The notes: generated from the letters alone by a model not told the origin. A DNA stretch of 30,216 bases from JAVKSL01 sp039583695 (GCA_039583695.1 JAVKSL010000033.1:1-30216); one strand, 5' to 3'; shown: positions 1-8,504, numbered from the stretch's first letter. A program made the numbers and translations.

Positions 1-96
1 CCGCCCCGGGCCCCCCGGCACTCGCCGCCCCGGGCCCCCCGGCACTCGCCGCCCCGGGCCCCCCGGCACTCGCCGCCCCGGGCCCCCCGGCACTCG
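1..96. repeat. Four tandem copies of a 24-bp GC-rich unit
   Basis: Four perfect head-to-tail copies of a 24-bp unit run from the window edge, so the array may extend further left. Read on the minus strand, the unit keeps the frame of the antiporter gene and encodes an eight-residue Ala-Ser-Ala-Gly-Gly-Pro-Gly-Ala period. It lies after the first strand of the second Usp-like domain, so it forms a flexible low-complexity insert. Perfect identity points to recent expansion by slippage. Confidence 0.9.
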
Positions 97-1942
97 CCGC
101 CTCCGCCGACTCGTCGCCCTCGGGGCGGGTCACCACATGGAGCAGCACGACAGCGGTGCCCAGATGTGAGCTGATGTTGCAGGCCACCTCCTGGCCCGCT
201 CGGGACGACACGGTCCCAGCCACCGGAACCAGCACCCGCGCGAACGCGGGCGGCAGCGCCTGGTCCAGGTTGCGCGCCCGGCGCACGATCACCAGAGGTA
301 TGGGGCTGCGCACCACCAGGTCGTCCACCATCAACGACAGGAGTCGGCCTGGGGCAGTGTCGTCCGTCGCGCCCAGGCCTATTGCTCCGTAACCAAGCAG
401 CGCCTCAGCCAGGATCGCGTCCAGGACCCCGGCGGAAGAGATATGGCGTCGCTCCACCTTGCGCGGGTGGAGGACCTCGAGCGCCGCGGAGGTATCCGGC
501 GAGGTCGTCTGGCCCTCCTCGTCGATGGACAGGATCGTGACCGGCGACTCCTCTGGCCAGGCGCAATGCAGCACCTCGGCCGCGACTATGGAGTTCGGGC
601 TGCCCCGGGTCGGCAGCAGCAGTCGCTGGCCCCTCACCACCACGTTGCGTTCGAGACGTCCCTCGTGCTCCAGGCGCTGGCGCTCCGAGTCGGTCCCGTG
701 CCAGTCCCGCACCACCACGGCGAGCAAGGGCGCGGCCACCACCGAAGTCACCATTGACAACAGGATCACCACCGTGTAAGCGGTTTGGCCGAAGACGCCT
801 ATCGTGATGCCTGCGCTGGCAATGATGACCTGAAGCGTGCCCCTCCCGTTGAGCCCGATCCCCAGAGCTGCGCTCTCCCGCCAGCCCAGCCGAGCCGTCC
901 GGGCGCCGATCACCGAGCCAGCGGCCTTGGAGGCTGCTGCGGCCACCGTCAAAGCGCCGAACGCGATCGCCACCGGCGGCCGCGCCATGACACCCAGGTC
1001 CACCCGCAAGCCAGCGCTGGCGAAATAGACGGGCGCGAGGAAGGCGCTCGAGAACCGCTCCATGTGCGCCAGCGCGTCCCTCTGCTGGAACCGCGACCGC
1101 CCGAGGATAACCCCGGCCACGAATCCACCCAATGCGCCCTCGACTCCTATCCCTTGGGCCGCCGCGGCCAGAGCCAACGCGGCGATGAGGCAGATGACCA
1201 GCGACCCGGTCACGTCGGGCCCGGCCCGCCTGACCCGTCGGAGCAGGGCGTCGGCGGTCCTCTGTCCCAGGGTGAACAGCACCACGACAAGCAGCGCCAG
1301 CCCGACGAACGTCCCCGCCAGGCGGCTTCCCCCGCTCGCGCCCACCAGACCCGTCGCCAGGGCTATCACCAAGAATCCGAAGGTGTCGTTGACCGTGCCT
1401 GCAGCCAGCGCCAGTTGGCCGAAGTTGCGCCGGGTCGCGCCGAGGCCTCCGATGATCCGAGCGATGATCGGCAACGACGAGACCGCCATGGCCCCCGCCA
1501 TGAGCAGGTCGAACACGACCTGGTCCCGAACTGGCCCGATGAGCGTCCCCGACACCAGCGCGGCTACCCCAAAGCCGACGACAAACGGCACCACCAGGCT
1601 GGATGTGGAGACGAGCGCTGCCGCCCGGCCCAGGCTGGCGATCAGGGCCAGGTCGGTCTCGGCACCGATGACCACAACCAGCAGGATCAGGCAAAGGTTG
1701 GAGATGGCCAGGAGCAGGTCGCCCTGCCCGGGTCCGGACGGCAGGAACCAGGCGAATCCCCCTGGCCAGAGGTGTCCGAAGATCGAGGGGCCGAGCACCA
1801 GGCCAGCGAGTAGCTCCCCGACAACGGCGGGCTGGCCCAGGCGTCGAGCAAGGTTCCCCAGCAACCGAGCGACCACCAAGAGGGCGGCCAGCTCGACCCA
1901 CAGGACGACCAGCTCGTGGTTGGAAAGAGCCGGAAGCTCCAC
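1..1942 (-). CDS. CPA2-family Na+(K+)/H+ antiporter with C-terminal universal-stress domains (3' end cut by window)
   Basis: This is a membrane cation/proton antiporter of the Kef/CPA2 type. The translated minus strand gives about 11-12 hydrophobic segments over the first ~390 residues, including LGQPAVVGELLAGLVLGPS near the N-terminus and a glycine-rich GLNGRGTLQVIIAS near the end of the membrane part, both typical of the family. Two cytoplasmic Usp-like stretches follow. The first ends in DDLVVRSPIPLVIVRR and the second begins FARVLVPVAGTVSSRAGQEV. The second is interrupted by a tandem Ala-Ser-Gly-Pro repeat that runs off the window. The start is taken as the GTG at 1942, just before the first membrane helix; no strong ribosome site is visible. 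It lies 23 bp downstream of bL37 on the same strand and may be co-transcribed with it. The ion is not certain from sequence. Confidence 0.88.
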   Translation of the reverse strand, partial: MELPALSNHELVVLWVELAALLVVARLLGNLARRLGQPAVVGELLAGLVLGPSIFGHLWPGGFAWFLPSGPGQGDLLLAISNLCLILLVVVIGAETDLALIASLGRAAALVSTSSLVVPFVVGFGVAALVSGTLIGPVRDQVVFDLLMAGAMAVSSLPIIARIIGGLGATRRNFGQLALAAGTVNDTFGFLVIALATGLVGASGGSRLAGTFVGLALLVVVLFTLGQRTADALLRRVRRAGPDVTGSLVICLIAALALAAAAQGIGVEGALGGFVAGVILGRSRFQQRDALAHMERFSSAFLAPVYFASAGLRVDLGVMARPPVAIAFGALTVAAAASKAAGSVIGARTARLGWRESAALGIGLNGRGTLQVIIASAGITIGVFGQTAYTVVILLSMVTSVVAAPLLAVVVRDWHGTDSERQRLEHEGRLERNVVVRGQRLLLPTRGSPNSIVAAEVLHCAWPEESPVTILSIDEEGQTTSPDTSAALEVLHPRKVERRHISSAGVLDAILAEALLGYGAIGLGATDDTAPGRLLSLMVDDLVVRSPIPLVIVRRARNLDQALPPAFARVLVPVAGTVSSRAGQEVACNISSHLGTAVVLLHVVTRPEGDESAEAASAGGPGAASAGGPGAASAGGPGAASAGGPGA

Positions 1943-1965
1943 CCGCTGCGGGCCCTGGAGTGGGC

Positions 1966-2049
1966 TCAGCCGCGCCCGGCGTTGGGCTTCCTGCCGTGGT
2001 TGGCCTTCTTCTTGGCGGACAGCTTGCGCTTGTTGGTCTTCTTGGACAT
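1966..2049 (-). CDS. Ribosomal protein bL37, 27 aa
   Basis: A 27-residue, very basic peptide beginning MSKKTNKRKL and ending with the ANHGRKPNAGRG signature. It matches the actinobacterial small large-subunit protein bL37, which is of comparable length and ends in KANHGKRPN-like residues. The ATG at 2049 is preceded by a TAGGTT box with a 7-nt gap, so the mRNA is probably leaderless. It is divergent from ychF across only 31 bp and sits 23 bp upstream of the antiporter gene. It is short enough to be missed by gene callers with a length cut-off. Confidence 0.85.
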   Translation of the reverse strand: MSKKTNKRKLSAKKKANHGRKPNAGRG

Positions 2050-2056
2050 GTCAGCC

Positions 2057-2073
2057 AACCTAGCCGGTAGCCT
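2057..2073. promoter_or_regulatory. Back-to-back -10 boxes for bL37 and ychF
   Basis: The 31-bp gap between the two divergent start codons holds TAGGTT on the minus strand (2062-2057) and TAGCCT on the plus strand (2068-2073). Each ends exactly 7 nt before its start codon, as expected for leaderless actinobacterial promoters. Any -35 contacts would have to lie inside the opposite gene. This is inferred from spacing only. Confidence 0.5.
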
Positions 2074-2080
2074 GATCCGC

Positions 2081-3157
2081 GTGGAACGACTCGGGCTGGT
2101 CGGCCTTCCGAACTCGGGAAAATCGTCACTGTTCAATGCCCTGACCGGGCGCTCGGCCGCTGTTGCTCCCCATCCCTTCTCCACCACCGAGACCTCCACC
2201 GGCATGGCGCAGGTCCCGGATCACCGCCTCCGCGCGCTGGCCGAGATGAGCCACAGCCGCCGCGTCGTGCCTGCGGCGGTCGAGGTCGTGGACATCGCGG
2301 GCCTGGTCGCGGGAGCGGCGAGCGGGGAGGGGCTGGGCAACCGATTCCTTGCCGGCATCCGCGAGGTCGACGCGCTGTGCCTGGTCCTGCGGGCGTTCGA
2401 GGACGAAGAGGTCCCCGGCGGCTCCGACCCGGTGGAGGACCTGGCGGTATTGGAGCTGGAGCTGGTCCTGAGCGACCTCGACCGCCTCGAGACCCAGCTC
2501 GAGCGCCGCCGCAAGTCCGCCCGCGCCGACCGGTCCCTGGCTGGCGAGGTGGCCGCCCTTGAGACGGCTCTGGGCTCGCTCCAGGCTGGCACCCCCCTGT
2601 ACCGGGCGGGTCTCGCGGCAGAGACCCGGGATGCGCTGAAGCCCGCCTTCCTGCTCACCGACCGGTCCATCCTGGCGGTGGTGAACTTTGGCGAGACTCA
2701 GGCCGACATCGCCGACAAGCTGGTAGAAGCGGTGTCTGGCGAGCTGGCCGGGGCTGGTGAGGTGCTCGGCGTGAGCGTGCAGTTGGAGGCCGAGGCGGCC
2801 CAGCTCCCGCTGGCCGAGCGGGCAGAGCTCCTGGAGGGCCTGGGTCTCGGTGCCGGCGCCCTGCCCCGGGTCGCCAGCGCCGCGTATCACCTGCTCGGAC
2901 GCCGCACCTTCCTCACCACCGGGGACAAGGAGTCCCGGGCCTGGACCTTCAGGGCGGGTGCCAAGGCCCCCGAATGCGCCGGGGTGATCCACTCCGACCT
3001 GCAGCGGGGCTTCATCCGGGCCGAGGTGATACGCTGGGACGAATTGCTGGGCCTTGGGTCGTGGAATGCCGCCAAGGCCGCCGGGCGCCTCCGGGTGGAG
3101 GGCAAGGACTACGAGGTCCAAGACGGCGACACCCTCGAAATTCGCTTCAACGTGTGA
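2081..3157 (+). CDS. ychF: Ribosome-binding ATPase YchF (OBG family)
   Basis: YchF/OLA1 is a translation-factor-related P-loop protein that binds ribosomes and hydrolyses ATP rather than GTP. The 358-aa product starts with the P-loop GLPNSGKSS at residues 8-16. It then has the switch II region DIAGLV followed by GEGLGNRFLAGIREVDA, which is the YchF hallmark. An NFGE motif near residue 202 replaces the GTPase NKxD motif. The C-terminus is a TGS domain ending VQDGDTLEIRFNV. Length is normal for the family (about 350-365). The GTG at 2081 is chosen because it puts the P-loop at the usual distance and lies 7 nt after a TAGCCT box. An ATG at 2048 would overlap the bL37 start on the other strand. 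The stop overlaps the next start by one base. Confidence 0.96.
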   Translation: MERLGLVGLPNSGKSSLFNALTGRSAAVAPHPFSTTETSTGMAQVPDHRLRALAEMSHSRRVVPAAVEVVDIAGLVAGAASGEGLGNRFLAGIREVDALCLVLRAFEDEEVPGGSDPVEDLAVLELELVLSDLDRLETQLERRRKSARADRSLAGEVAALETALGSLQAGTPLYRAGLAAETRDALKPAFLLTDRSILAVVNFGETQADIADKLVEAVSGELAGAGEVLGVSVQLEAEAAQLPLAERAELLEGLGLGAGALPRVASAAYHLLGRRTFLTTGDKESRAWTFRAGAKAPECAGVIHSDLQRGFIRAEVIRWDELLGLGSWNAAKAAGRLRVEGKDYEVQDGDTLEIRFNV

Positions 3158-3489
3158 TGTCCTGGATCATCCGCGACGGGGAGGTGCTGGCCACGCTGGA
3201 GGTGGCCGACGGCCACCTTGCCCGGATGCGGGGCCTGCTCGGGCGCGACGGCATCGACGGCGCCCTGCTGCTGTTCCACACCCGCTCGGTGCATACCCTC
3301 GGGATGCGTTTCCCCATCGACGTGGCGTACTGCGACGCCAACCTGGTGGTCCGCTCGATCGCAACGATGCGCCCGTGGCGGATAGGCCTGCCCCGTCCCC
3401 GAGCCCGGTGCGTGCTCGAAGCCAGCGCCGGGGCGTTCGAGCGATGGCGGCTGCTCCCCGGGGACCAGCTCGAGGTCAAAGGCTTATAG
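3157..3489 (+). CDS. DUF192 family protein
   Basis: A 110-aa protein of the DUF192 family, whose function is not established. Family features are RMRGLLGRDGIDGALLLF, then HTLGMRFPIDVAYCDANLVV, and a C-terminal segment with CVLEASAGAFERW and GDQLEV. Many DUF192 proteins carry a signal peptide, but this one starts directly with the domain, so it is probably cytoplasmic. The ATG overlaps the ychF stop (TGATG), which indicates translational coupling. A GTG one codon earlier is also possible. Confidence 0.85.
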   Translation: MSWIIRDGEVLATLEVADGHLARMRGLLGRDGIDGALLLFHTRSVHTLGMRFPIDVAYCDANLVVRSIATMRPWRIGLPRPRARCVLEASAGAFERWRLLPGDQLEVKGL

Positions 3490-3500
3490 GAATATAAGAC

Positions 3501-4427
3501 TTGCGTGCCAACCCGCCGTGCCCACCCCCGCCCAGCGCGGGCACTCCCGGCACCCTCATGCTGGTCGCCACGCCCATCGGCAACCTGGGGGACCTGTCCC
3601 CAAGAGCGGCTCGTGCCCTAGCCGACGCCGACGTCATTGCCTGCGAGGACACCCGCCATAGCCGCAAGCTGCTGACCCACGCGGGCGTCGGTGGCAAGCG
3701 GCTCGTGGCGCTGCACGAGCACAACGAGGACTCCCAGATCCCGGCACTGCTGGCTTGGCTGAGCGATGGCGCCTCGATTGCGCTGGTGAGCGACGCCGGG
3801 ACGCCGCTGATCTCGGACCCGGGTGGGCGGTTGGTTCTGGCTGCGGTGTCCGCTGGCATTGCTGTCAGCACCGTTCCCGGACCCTGTGCCGCGATTGGCG
3901 CCCTGGTGGTGAGCGGTCTGGACTGCGAGCGATGGTGCTTCGAGGGATTCCTGCCCCGTGCGGGGACGGCGCGGGCGGCCCGGTTGGCGTCGCTCGCGAT
4001 CGAGGAGCGCACCAGCGTGCTTTACGAGGCCCCACACCGGGTCGTGGTGACCTTGGGCGCGTTGGCCGAGGTCTGCGGGCCTAAGCGCCGGCTGGCCGTC
4101 GTGCGTGAGCTGACCAAGCTCCACGAGGAGGTCTGGCGAGGAACCCTTGGCGAGGCGGTCGCCCGCCCAGCGTGGAGCGTAGAGGGCGCTCCGCCCAGGG
4201 GTGAGCACGTCATTGTCCTGGCCGGTGCGCCCGAGCCGGTGCCCGAGACCGAGGAGGAGATCGAGTCCGCCCTCGAGGCGGCCGTCGGGGCCGCCCTGGC
4301 TGCTGGGCGTGGAGTCCGGGAGGCCGCGGCCCTGGCCGGCGCCTCGCTCGGGGTCCCCAGGCGCCGGGCTTACGAGGCGGCCTTGCGGGTGCGGGAGGCT
4401 GCGCGCGGCTCTGGCGCGGGCGCTTAG
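3501..4427 (+). CDS. rsmI: 16S rRNA (cytidine1402-2'-O)-methyltransferase RsmI
   Basis: RsmI 2'-O-methylates C1402 in the decoding centre of 16S rRNA using S-adenosylmethionine. The 308-aa product carries the family signatures LVATPIGNLGDLSPRA, IACEDTRHSRKLL and SDAGTPLISDPGG (from about residue 97), then TVPGPCAAIGALVVSGL. The start is TTG at 3501, supported by an AGGA at 3488-3491 with 9-nt spacing. The only other in-frame start before the domain, ATG at 3558, would cut into the conserved first strand. It lies between the DUF192 gene and metG, the usual actinobacterial neighbourhood. Confidence 0.95.
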   Translation: MRANPPCPPPPSAGTPGTLMLVATPIGNLGDLSPRAARALADADVIACEDTRHSRKLLTHAGVGGKRLVALHEHNEDSQIPALLAWLSDGASIALVSDAGTPLISDPGGRLVLAAVSAGIAVSTVPGPCAAIGALVVSGLDCERWCFEGFLPRAGTARAARLASLAIEERTSVLYEAPHRVVVTLGALAEVCGPKRRLAVVRELTKLHEEVWRGTLGEAVARPAWSVEGAPPRGEHVIVLAGAPEPVPETEEEIESALEAAVGAALAAGRGVREAAALAGASLGVPRRRAYEAALRVREAARGSGAGA

Positions 4428-4439
4428 GCTCATCTGACC

Positions 4440-5951
4440 GTGGGTCACTTCTATCTAACCACTCCCATCTACTACGTGAACGACGCCCCGCACGTCGGGC
4501 ACGCCTATAGCACCGTCGTCGCCGACGCCATCGCCCGCTGGCACCGGCTCTGCGGAGACGAGGTTCGCCTGCTCACCGGGACAGACGAGCATGGCCTCAA
4601 GGTTGCCCAGGCCGCCGCTGCGCAGGGAATGGAGCCAGGGGCCCTTGCCACCCTCAACTCGGCCCGATTTGCCAAAGCGTGGGCTGGGCTGGATATCGCC
4701 AACGACGACTTCATCCGAACCACCGAGGCCCGCCATCACGCTGCCGCCCAGGCTTTTCTTGGGGCGATCCGGGATAACGGGCACATCTATATGGGAACGT
4801 ATGAGGGGTTGTATTGCGTGGCGTGCGAGGCCTATTACACCGAGGTGGAGCTGGTCGGGGGGGAATGCCCGGTCCATAAGCGGCCGGTGGAGGTGATGGA
4901 GGAGAAGAACTATTTCTTTGCTCTGTCACGCTTCGAGAAGCAGTTGCTGGACTGGTACGAGGCCAATCCCGACGTGGTGCTGCCTCGCTCCAAGCGCAAC
5001 GAGGCACTGGGCTTCATCCACTCGGGCTTGCAGGACATCTCCATAACCCGCACCTCGCTGACCTGGGGAGTGCCGGTTCCCTGGGATTCGGGGCACGTCT
5101 TTTACGTGTGGTACGAGGCGCTGGCCAACTACGTGACGGCTATCGGCTATGGTTCGGACCCGGCTTTGTTCGAGCAGTGGTGGCCGGTGGCCCACCACTT
5201 GATCGGCAAGGACATACTTCGTCCCCACTGCGTCTGGTGGCCGGCGATGTGCATTGCCGCGGGAATCGAGCCGCCGCAGCAGGTGTTCGTGCACGGATAT
5301 TTGTTGGTTGGTGGGGAGAAGATGTCCAAGACCGGGCTGACTCAGATCGCGCCCGGAGACTTGGTGGCCGATTTTGGGGTCGATGCCGTGCGTTACCATC
5401 TGTTGCGCGATATTGCGCTGGGCTCGGACGCCGACTTCAGCTACGAGACAATGGTGGCTCGCTACAACGCGGACCTGGCCAACAATCTGGGGAACCTGAT
5501 GTCCCGGGTGGCGACGGTGGTCGGGACCAAGTGCGGGGGCGTGGGCCCGGCGCCTAGTGCGGCGGAGGCGACACGCCTGGCGGAGGTCTGCGCGACGGCT
5601 TTCTCGGAGAGCTCCACCGCCTGGGCACGGTTCGCTCCGCAGGACGCACTGGAGGCGACCTGGCGAATCATCCGGGAGACCAACGCCGCGCTGGAGGCTA
5701 CGGAGCCCTGGCGGGCACCACCTGGTCCCGAGGTCGACGCGGTGCTAGGGGACGCGCTGGAGGCGTTGCGGATCGTCGCCGTCCTGGCCAGCCCGGCGAT
5801 GCCCCGGGCATGTGCCGAGGTGTGGCGGCGGCTGGGCCTGGCCGGCTCGCCGGAGTCGGAACGCTTGCCAGCGGCAGCCGAGTGGGGGACGTACCCTGGT
5901 GGTTTGAAGGTCGAGCGGGCCGCGCCGCTGTTCCCGAGGCGCAAAGCTTGA
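4440..5951 (+). CDS. metG: Methionyl-tRNA synthetase
   Basis: Charges tRNA-Met with methionine. The 503-aa class I synthetase has the HIGH motif as HVGH in TPIYYVNDAPHVGHAYS, a cysteine-containing knuckle (CVACEAYYTE and ECPVHKRP), WYEALANY in the catalytic domain, and the KMSKS loop as EKMSKTG near residue 294. It ends after the anticodon-binding helical domain and lacks the C-terminal tRNA-binding (EMAP-like) extension of longer forms, as in most actinobacteria. The start is GTG at 4440; a TAGGCT box at 4425-4430, spanning the rsmI stop, could serve as an internal promoter. The stop overlaps the tatD start by 4 bp. Confidence 0.97.
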   Translation: MGHFYLTTPIYYVNDAPHVGHAYSTVVADAIARWHRLCGDEVRLLTGTDEHGLKVAQAAAAQGMEPGALATLNSARFAKAWAGLDIANDDFIRTTEARHHAAAQAFLGAIRDNGHIYMGTYEGLYCVACEAYYTEVELVGGECPVHKRPVEVMEEKNYFFALSRFEKQLLDWYEANPDVVLPRSKRNEALGFIHSGLQDISITRTSLTWGVPVPWDSGHVFYVWYEALANYVTAIGYGSDPALFEQWWPVAHHLIGKDILRPHCVWWPAMCIAAGIEPPQQVFVHGYLLVGGEKMSKTGLTQIAPGDLVADFGVDAVRYHLLRDIALGSDADFSYETMVARYNADLANNLGNLMSRVATVVGTKCGGVGPAPSAAEATRLAEVCATAFSESSTAWARFAPQDALEATWRIIRETNAALEATEPWRAPPGPEVDAVLGDALEALRIVAVLASPAMPRACAEVWRRLGLAGSPESERLPAAAEWGTYPGGLKVERAAPLFPRRKA

Positions 5952-6748
5952 GGTGGTTTGATACCCACTGCCACGTGCAGGACGAGGCCGAGGTGGAGGG
6001 GCTGCTGGTCGGGGCCGCGGCGGCTGGTGTGGGGGCGCTGGTGTGCGTGGGGACGGACGTGGAGTCCTCCAGGCGGGCCGTCGAGCTGTCAGCAGCGGCG
6101 GGGGGTGGGGCCGCTGGGCTCGCTACGCTGCGGGTCTGGGCGACTATGGGCCTGCACCCCCACGACGCGGCCCGGAGGGGGGCCGAGGGGGTGGACGGTT
6201 TGGCCGCGCTCTTGGAGTCGGTCGCGGCGAGCTCGGTCGTGGCGGTGGGGGAGTGTGGGCTTGATTATCATTACGATCGCTCGCCCCGGCCGGACCAGCG
6301 TCGAGCGTTCGCCGCCCAGGTGGCGCTGGCCCGTCAGTGGGGCCTGACGCTGGTGATCCATACCCGGGAGGCGTGGGACGACACTTTCGCGGTGCTCGCC
6401 TCAGAGGGGCTCCCGGAACGCGTCGTGTTCCACTGCTTCACCGGCGGCCCGGCCGAGGCCCGGCGCTGCCTGGACCTGGGGGCCTGGCTGTCGTTCAGCG
6501 GGATAGTTAGCTTCAAGGGCGCCGAGGAGGTGCGGGCCGCAGCGGCGCTGTGTCCGGGGGAGCGCCTGGTTGTGGAGACGGATGCGCCTTTCTTGGCGCC
6601 AGTGCCCCACAGGGGCGACCGCAACACCCCCGCGTTCGTGGGTGATGTGGGAGCGGCCGTGGCGGCTGCCAGGGGTGTGGCGGTGGAGGAGGTGGCGTCG
6701 GCTTCGTGGGTCGCTGCGGAGGCGGCCTTCGGGCTGGCACCGCAGTGA
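5948..6748 (+). CDS. tatD: TatD-family metal-dependent hydrolase (DNase)
   Basis: A 266-aa TIM-barrel metal hydrolase of the TatD family, members of which act as 3'-5' exonucleases or DNases. Metal-binding motifs are in the expected order: FDTHCH at the N-terminus, GECGLDYHYD, VIHTREAW, VFHCFTGGPAEA and VVETDAPFLAPVPHRG. The chosen start is TTG at 5948, overlapping the metG stop (TTGA). It places the THCH motif at residues 5-8, which is normal. The upstream frame is open but lies inside metG. A metG-tatD-rsmA order is usual in actinobacteria. Confidence 0.92.
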   Translation: MRWFDTHCHVQDEAEVEGLLVGAAAAGVGALVCVGTDVESSRRAVELSAAAGGGAAGLATLRVWATMGLHPHDAARRGAEGVDGLAALLESVAASSVVAVGECGLDYHYDRSPRPDQRRAFAAQVALARQWGLTLVIHTREAWDDTFAVLASEGLPERVVFHCFTGGPAEARRCLDLGAWLSFSGIVSFKGAEEVRAAAALCPGERLVVETDAPFLAPVPHRGDRNTPAFVGDVGAAVAAARGVAVEEVASASWVAAEAAFGLAPQ

Positions 6749-6800
6749 GCCGTCCGGCAGCGAGCCGTCCGGTCGCGGGCCGCCGGGCACGGGCGGGTCA

Positions 6801-7664
6801 GTGGTGACCGGCTCGGCGCTGATCGGGTCGTCCGAGCTGCGCCGGCTGATGGAGCGCCACGGCCTGCGACCGAGCCGGGCGCTGGGGCAGAACTTTCTGG
6901 CCGACCCGAACACAGCCCGGCGCATTGCCCGGTTGGCAGAGGTGGGCCCGGGGGACCAGGTGGTGGAGATCGGAGCGGGCCTTGGCTCGCTGACCTTGGC
7001 CCTGGCCGAGACCGGGGCGACGGTGGTGGCGGTGGAGGTGGACAACTACCTGCTCTCGCCTCTCACCGAGCTGGTGACTCCGGCGGGCGTGAAGGTCGTG
7101 CACGGCGATGCGCTGACCCTGGACTGGGCAGAGCTTCTGGAGGCGCCCGCCGGGATCCCGGGTGCGTGGGTGCTGGTGTCCAACCTGCCCTACAACGTGG
7201 CTACCCCCCTGGTCGTGCGCATCCTGGAGGAGGTGCCGTCAATCGACCGGATGCTGATCATGGTGCAGGCCGAGGTGGGGGACCGCTTGGCCGCAGGTGC
7301 GGGAGACGACGCCTATGGAGCGGTATCGGTGAAGGTTGCCTACTGGGCCACGGCGTCGGTCGTCGGGCGGGTATCTCGGTCCGTGTTCGTGCCCCGGCCC
7401 CGGGTCGACTCGGTGCTGGTGGCGATCCGTCGCCGGCCCGTGCCAGCGGTCGAGGTGTCCGTAGTGCCCTATGAACGCCTGGTGGAGGTGGTACGGGCGG
7501 GATTCGCCCAGAGACGCAAGATGCTCCGCAGTACCCTTGCCGGTGTGGTCCATGCCAGCGCCTTCGCCGCCGCCGGGGTCGAGCCCACGGCTCGAGCGGA
7601 GGAGCTGGACGTAGCAGCTTGGGGAAGGATCGCGGCGTGGCCGACGAGCGAGATCACCAGCTAG
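6801..7664 (+). CDS. rsmA: 16S rRNA dimethyladenosine transferase RsmA (KsgA)
   Basis: Dimethylates two adjacent adenines (A1518/A1519) in helix 45 of 16S rRNA. The ~287-aa product shows SELRRLMERHGLRPSRALG leading into QNFLADPNTA, the SAM-binding VVEIGAGLGSLTLAL, the catalytic motif NLPYNVATPL, and a C-terminal FAQRRKMLRSTL. The start is the GTG at 6801 (or the next GTG at 6804), matching the N-terminal length of mycobacterial homologues; no clear ribosome site is present. The 3' end overlaps the proposed ispE start by 28 bp. Confidence 0.95.
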   Translation: MVTGSALIGSSELRRLMERHGLRPSRALGQNFLADPNTARRIARLAEVGPGDQVVEIGAGLGSLTLALAETGATVVAVEVDNYLLSPLTELVTPAGVKVVHGDALTLDWAELLEAPAGIPGAWVLVSNLPYNVATPLVVRILEEVPSIDRMLIMVQAEVGDRLAAGAGDDAYGAVSVKVAYWATASVVGRVSRSVFVPRPRVDSVLVAIRRRPVPAVEVSVVPYERLVEVVRAGFAQRRKMLRSTLAGVVHASAFAAAGVEPTARAEELDVAAWGRIAAWPTSEITS

Positions 7665-8488
7665 CCCCTGCCAAGCTCACAGTATCGCTCAAGATCACGG
7701 GCGTGCGGCCCGATGGCTTCCACCTGTTGGACGCCGAGATGGTGAGCCTGGACCTGGCCGATGAGCTGTGGTTCGGTCCGGGCGACAGCTTGGAGGTGGT
7801 GGGGGATGAGCTGGACGCCGTGCCGGTGGGGGAGGACAACCTGGTTCGCCGAGCGTTGCGGTCCGTCGGGCGTAGGGCCGCGGTCCTGCTGCTCAAGCGC
7901 ATACCGGCCGGCGGTGGCCTGGGTGGGGGCTCCGCCGACGCCGCTGCCGTGCTGCGCTGGGCTGCTCAAGGCCAGGCTGGTGGCCCCGCCCTCGACCCCG
8001 GCGCCCTCGACCCCGGCGCCCTCGACCCTGGCGCCCTCGACCCCGGCGGTCCCGGCCCGGCGCCCGGCCCGGACCTGGCCCTGGCCGCCAGGCTGGGTGC
8101 CGACGTGCCGTTCTGTGTTGGTGGCGGGCGAGCCCGGGTGCGTGGAGTAGGCGAGCTAGTCGAGCCGCTACCTGGCCAGCTGAGGAGTTTCACCCTGGTC
8201 ATGCCACCTTTTGGCGTGTCCACGGCCCGGGTCTACTCGGCATGGGACGACCTGGGTGGCCCGACCGCAGACGGCCCTAACGACCTCGAGCCGGCGGCCT
8301 TGACTGTCGAGCCGCGACTTGCACGCTGGCGCGACGCACTCGGCGAGGCGACGGGAACGCAACCGATCCTGGCAGGCAGCGGCTCCGCCTGGTTCGTCGA
8401 GGGCGAGAACCTTGCAGGGCGCGATCGACTCACCGTGGCGGGCGGGGTGGGCCGCCTTGTCGTGGTCCGCACCCAGTCGAGTGCTTGA
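7637..8488 (+). CDS. ispE: 4-diphosphocytidyl-2-C-methyl-D-erythritol kinase IspE
   Basis: GHMP-family kinase of the MEP isoprenoid pathway; it phosphorylates CDP-methylerythritol with ATP. The 283-aa product begins close to the PAKLTVSLKITGVRPDGFH motif, has the ATP-binding glycine loop PAGGGLGGGSADAAAVL, and ends with the third GHMP region (ILAGSGSAWFVEG). GTG at 7637 is chosen because a strong GGGGAAGGA lies 7 nt upstream. The gene overlaps rsmA. A proline/glycine-rich insert built from four ALDPG units sits just after the glycine loop, before LAARLGADVPF. It is absent from typical IspE and presumably forms a surface loop. Confidence 0.94.
   Translation: MADERDHQLAPAKLTVSLKITGVRPDGFHLLDAEMVSLDLADELWFGPGDSLEVVGDELDAVPVGEDNLVRRALRSVGRRAAVLLLKRIPAGGGLGGGSADAAAVLRWAAQGQAGGPALDPGALDPGALDPGALDPGGPGPAPGPDLALAARLGADVPFCVGGGRARVRGVGELVEPLPGQLRSFTLVMPPFGVSTARVYSAWDDLGGPTADGPNDLEPAALTVEPRLARWRDALGEATGTQPILAGSGSAWFVEGENLAGRDRLTVAGGVGRLVVVRTQSSA
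7988..8047. repeat. Four 15-bp tandem repeats inside ispE
   Basis: Four in-frame copies of the 15-bp unit gccctcgaccccggc, one with a single C-to-T change, encode (Ala-Leu-Asp-Pro-Gly)x4. A further glycine/proline run follows. The unit length is a multiple of three, so copy-number change keeps the ispE frame. Confidence 0.9.
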
Positions 8489-8504
8489 CGATACCTACAG
8501 GTCC

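Noticed and set aside
1..96. Possible CRISPR array
   Set aside because: The 24-bp units are contiguous with no spacers and lie in frame within a coding gene.
405..2129. Long minus-strand open frame (574 codons) overlapping the antiporter
   Set aside because: Its translation is Arg/Pro/Gly-rich shadow sequence. The neighbouring frame encodes a clear membrane antiporter, so this is an artefact of high GC content.
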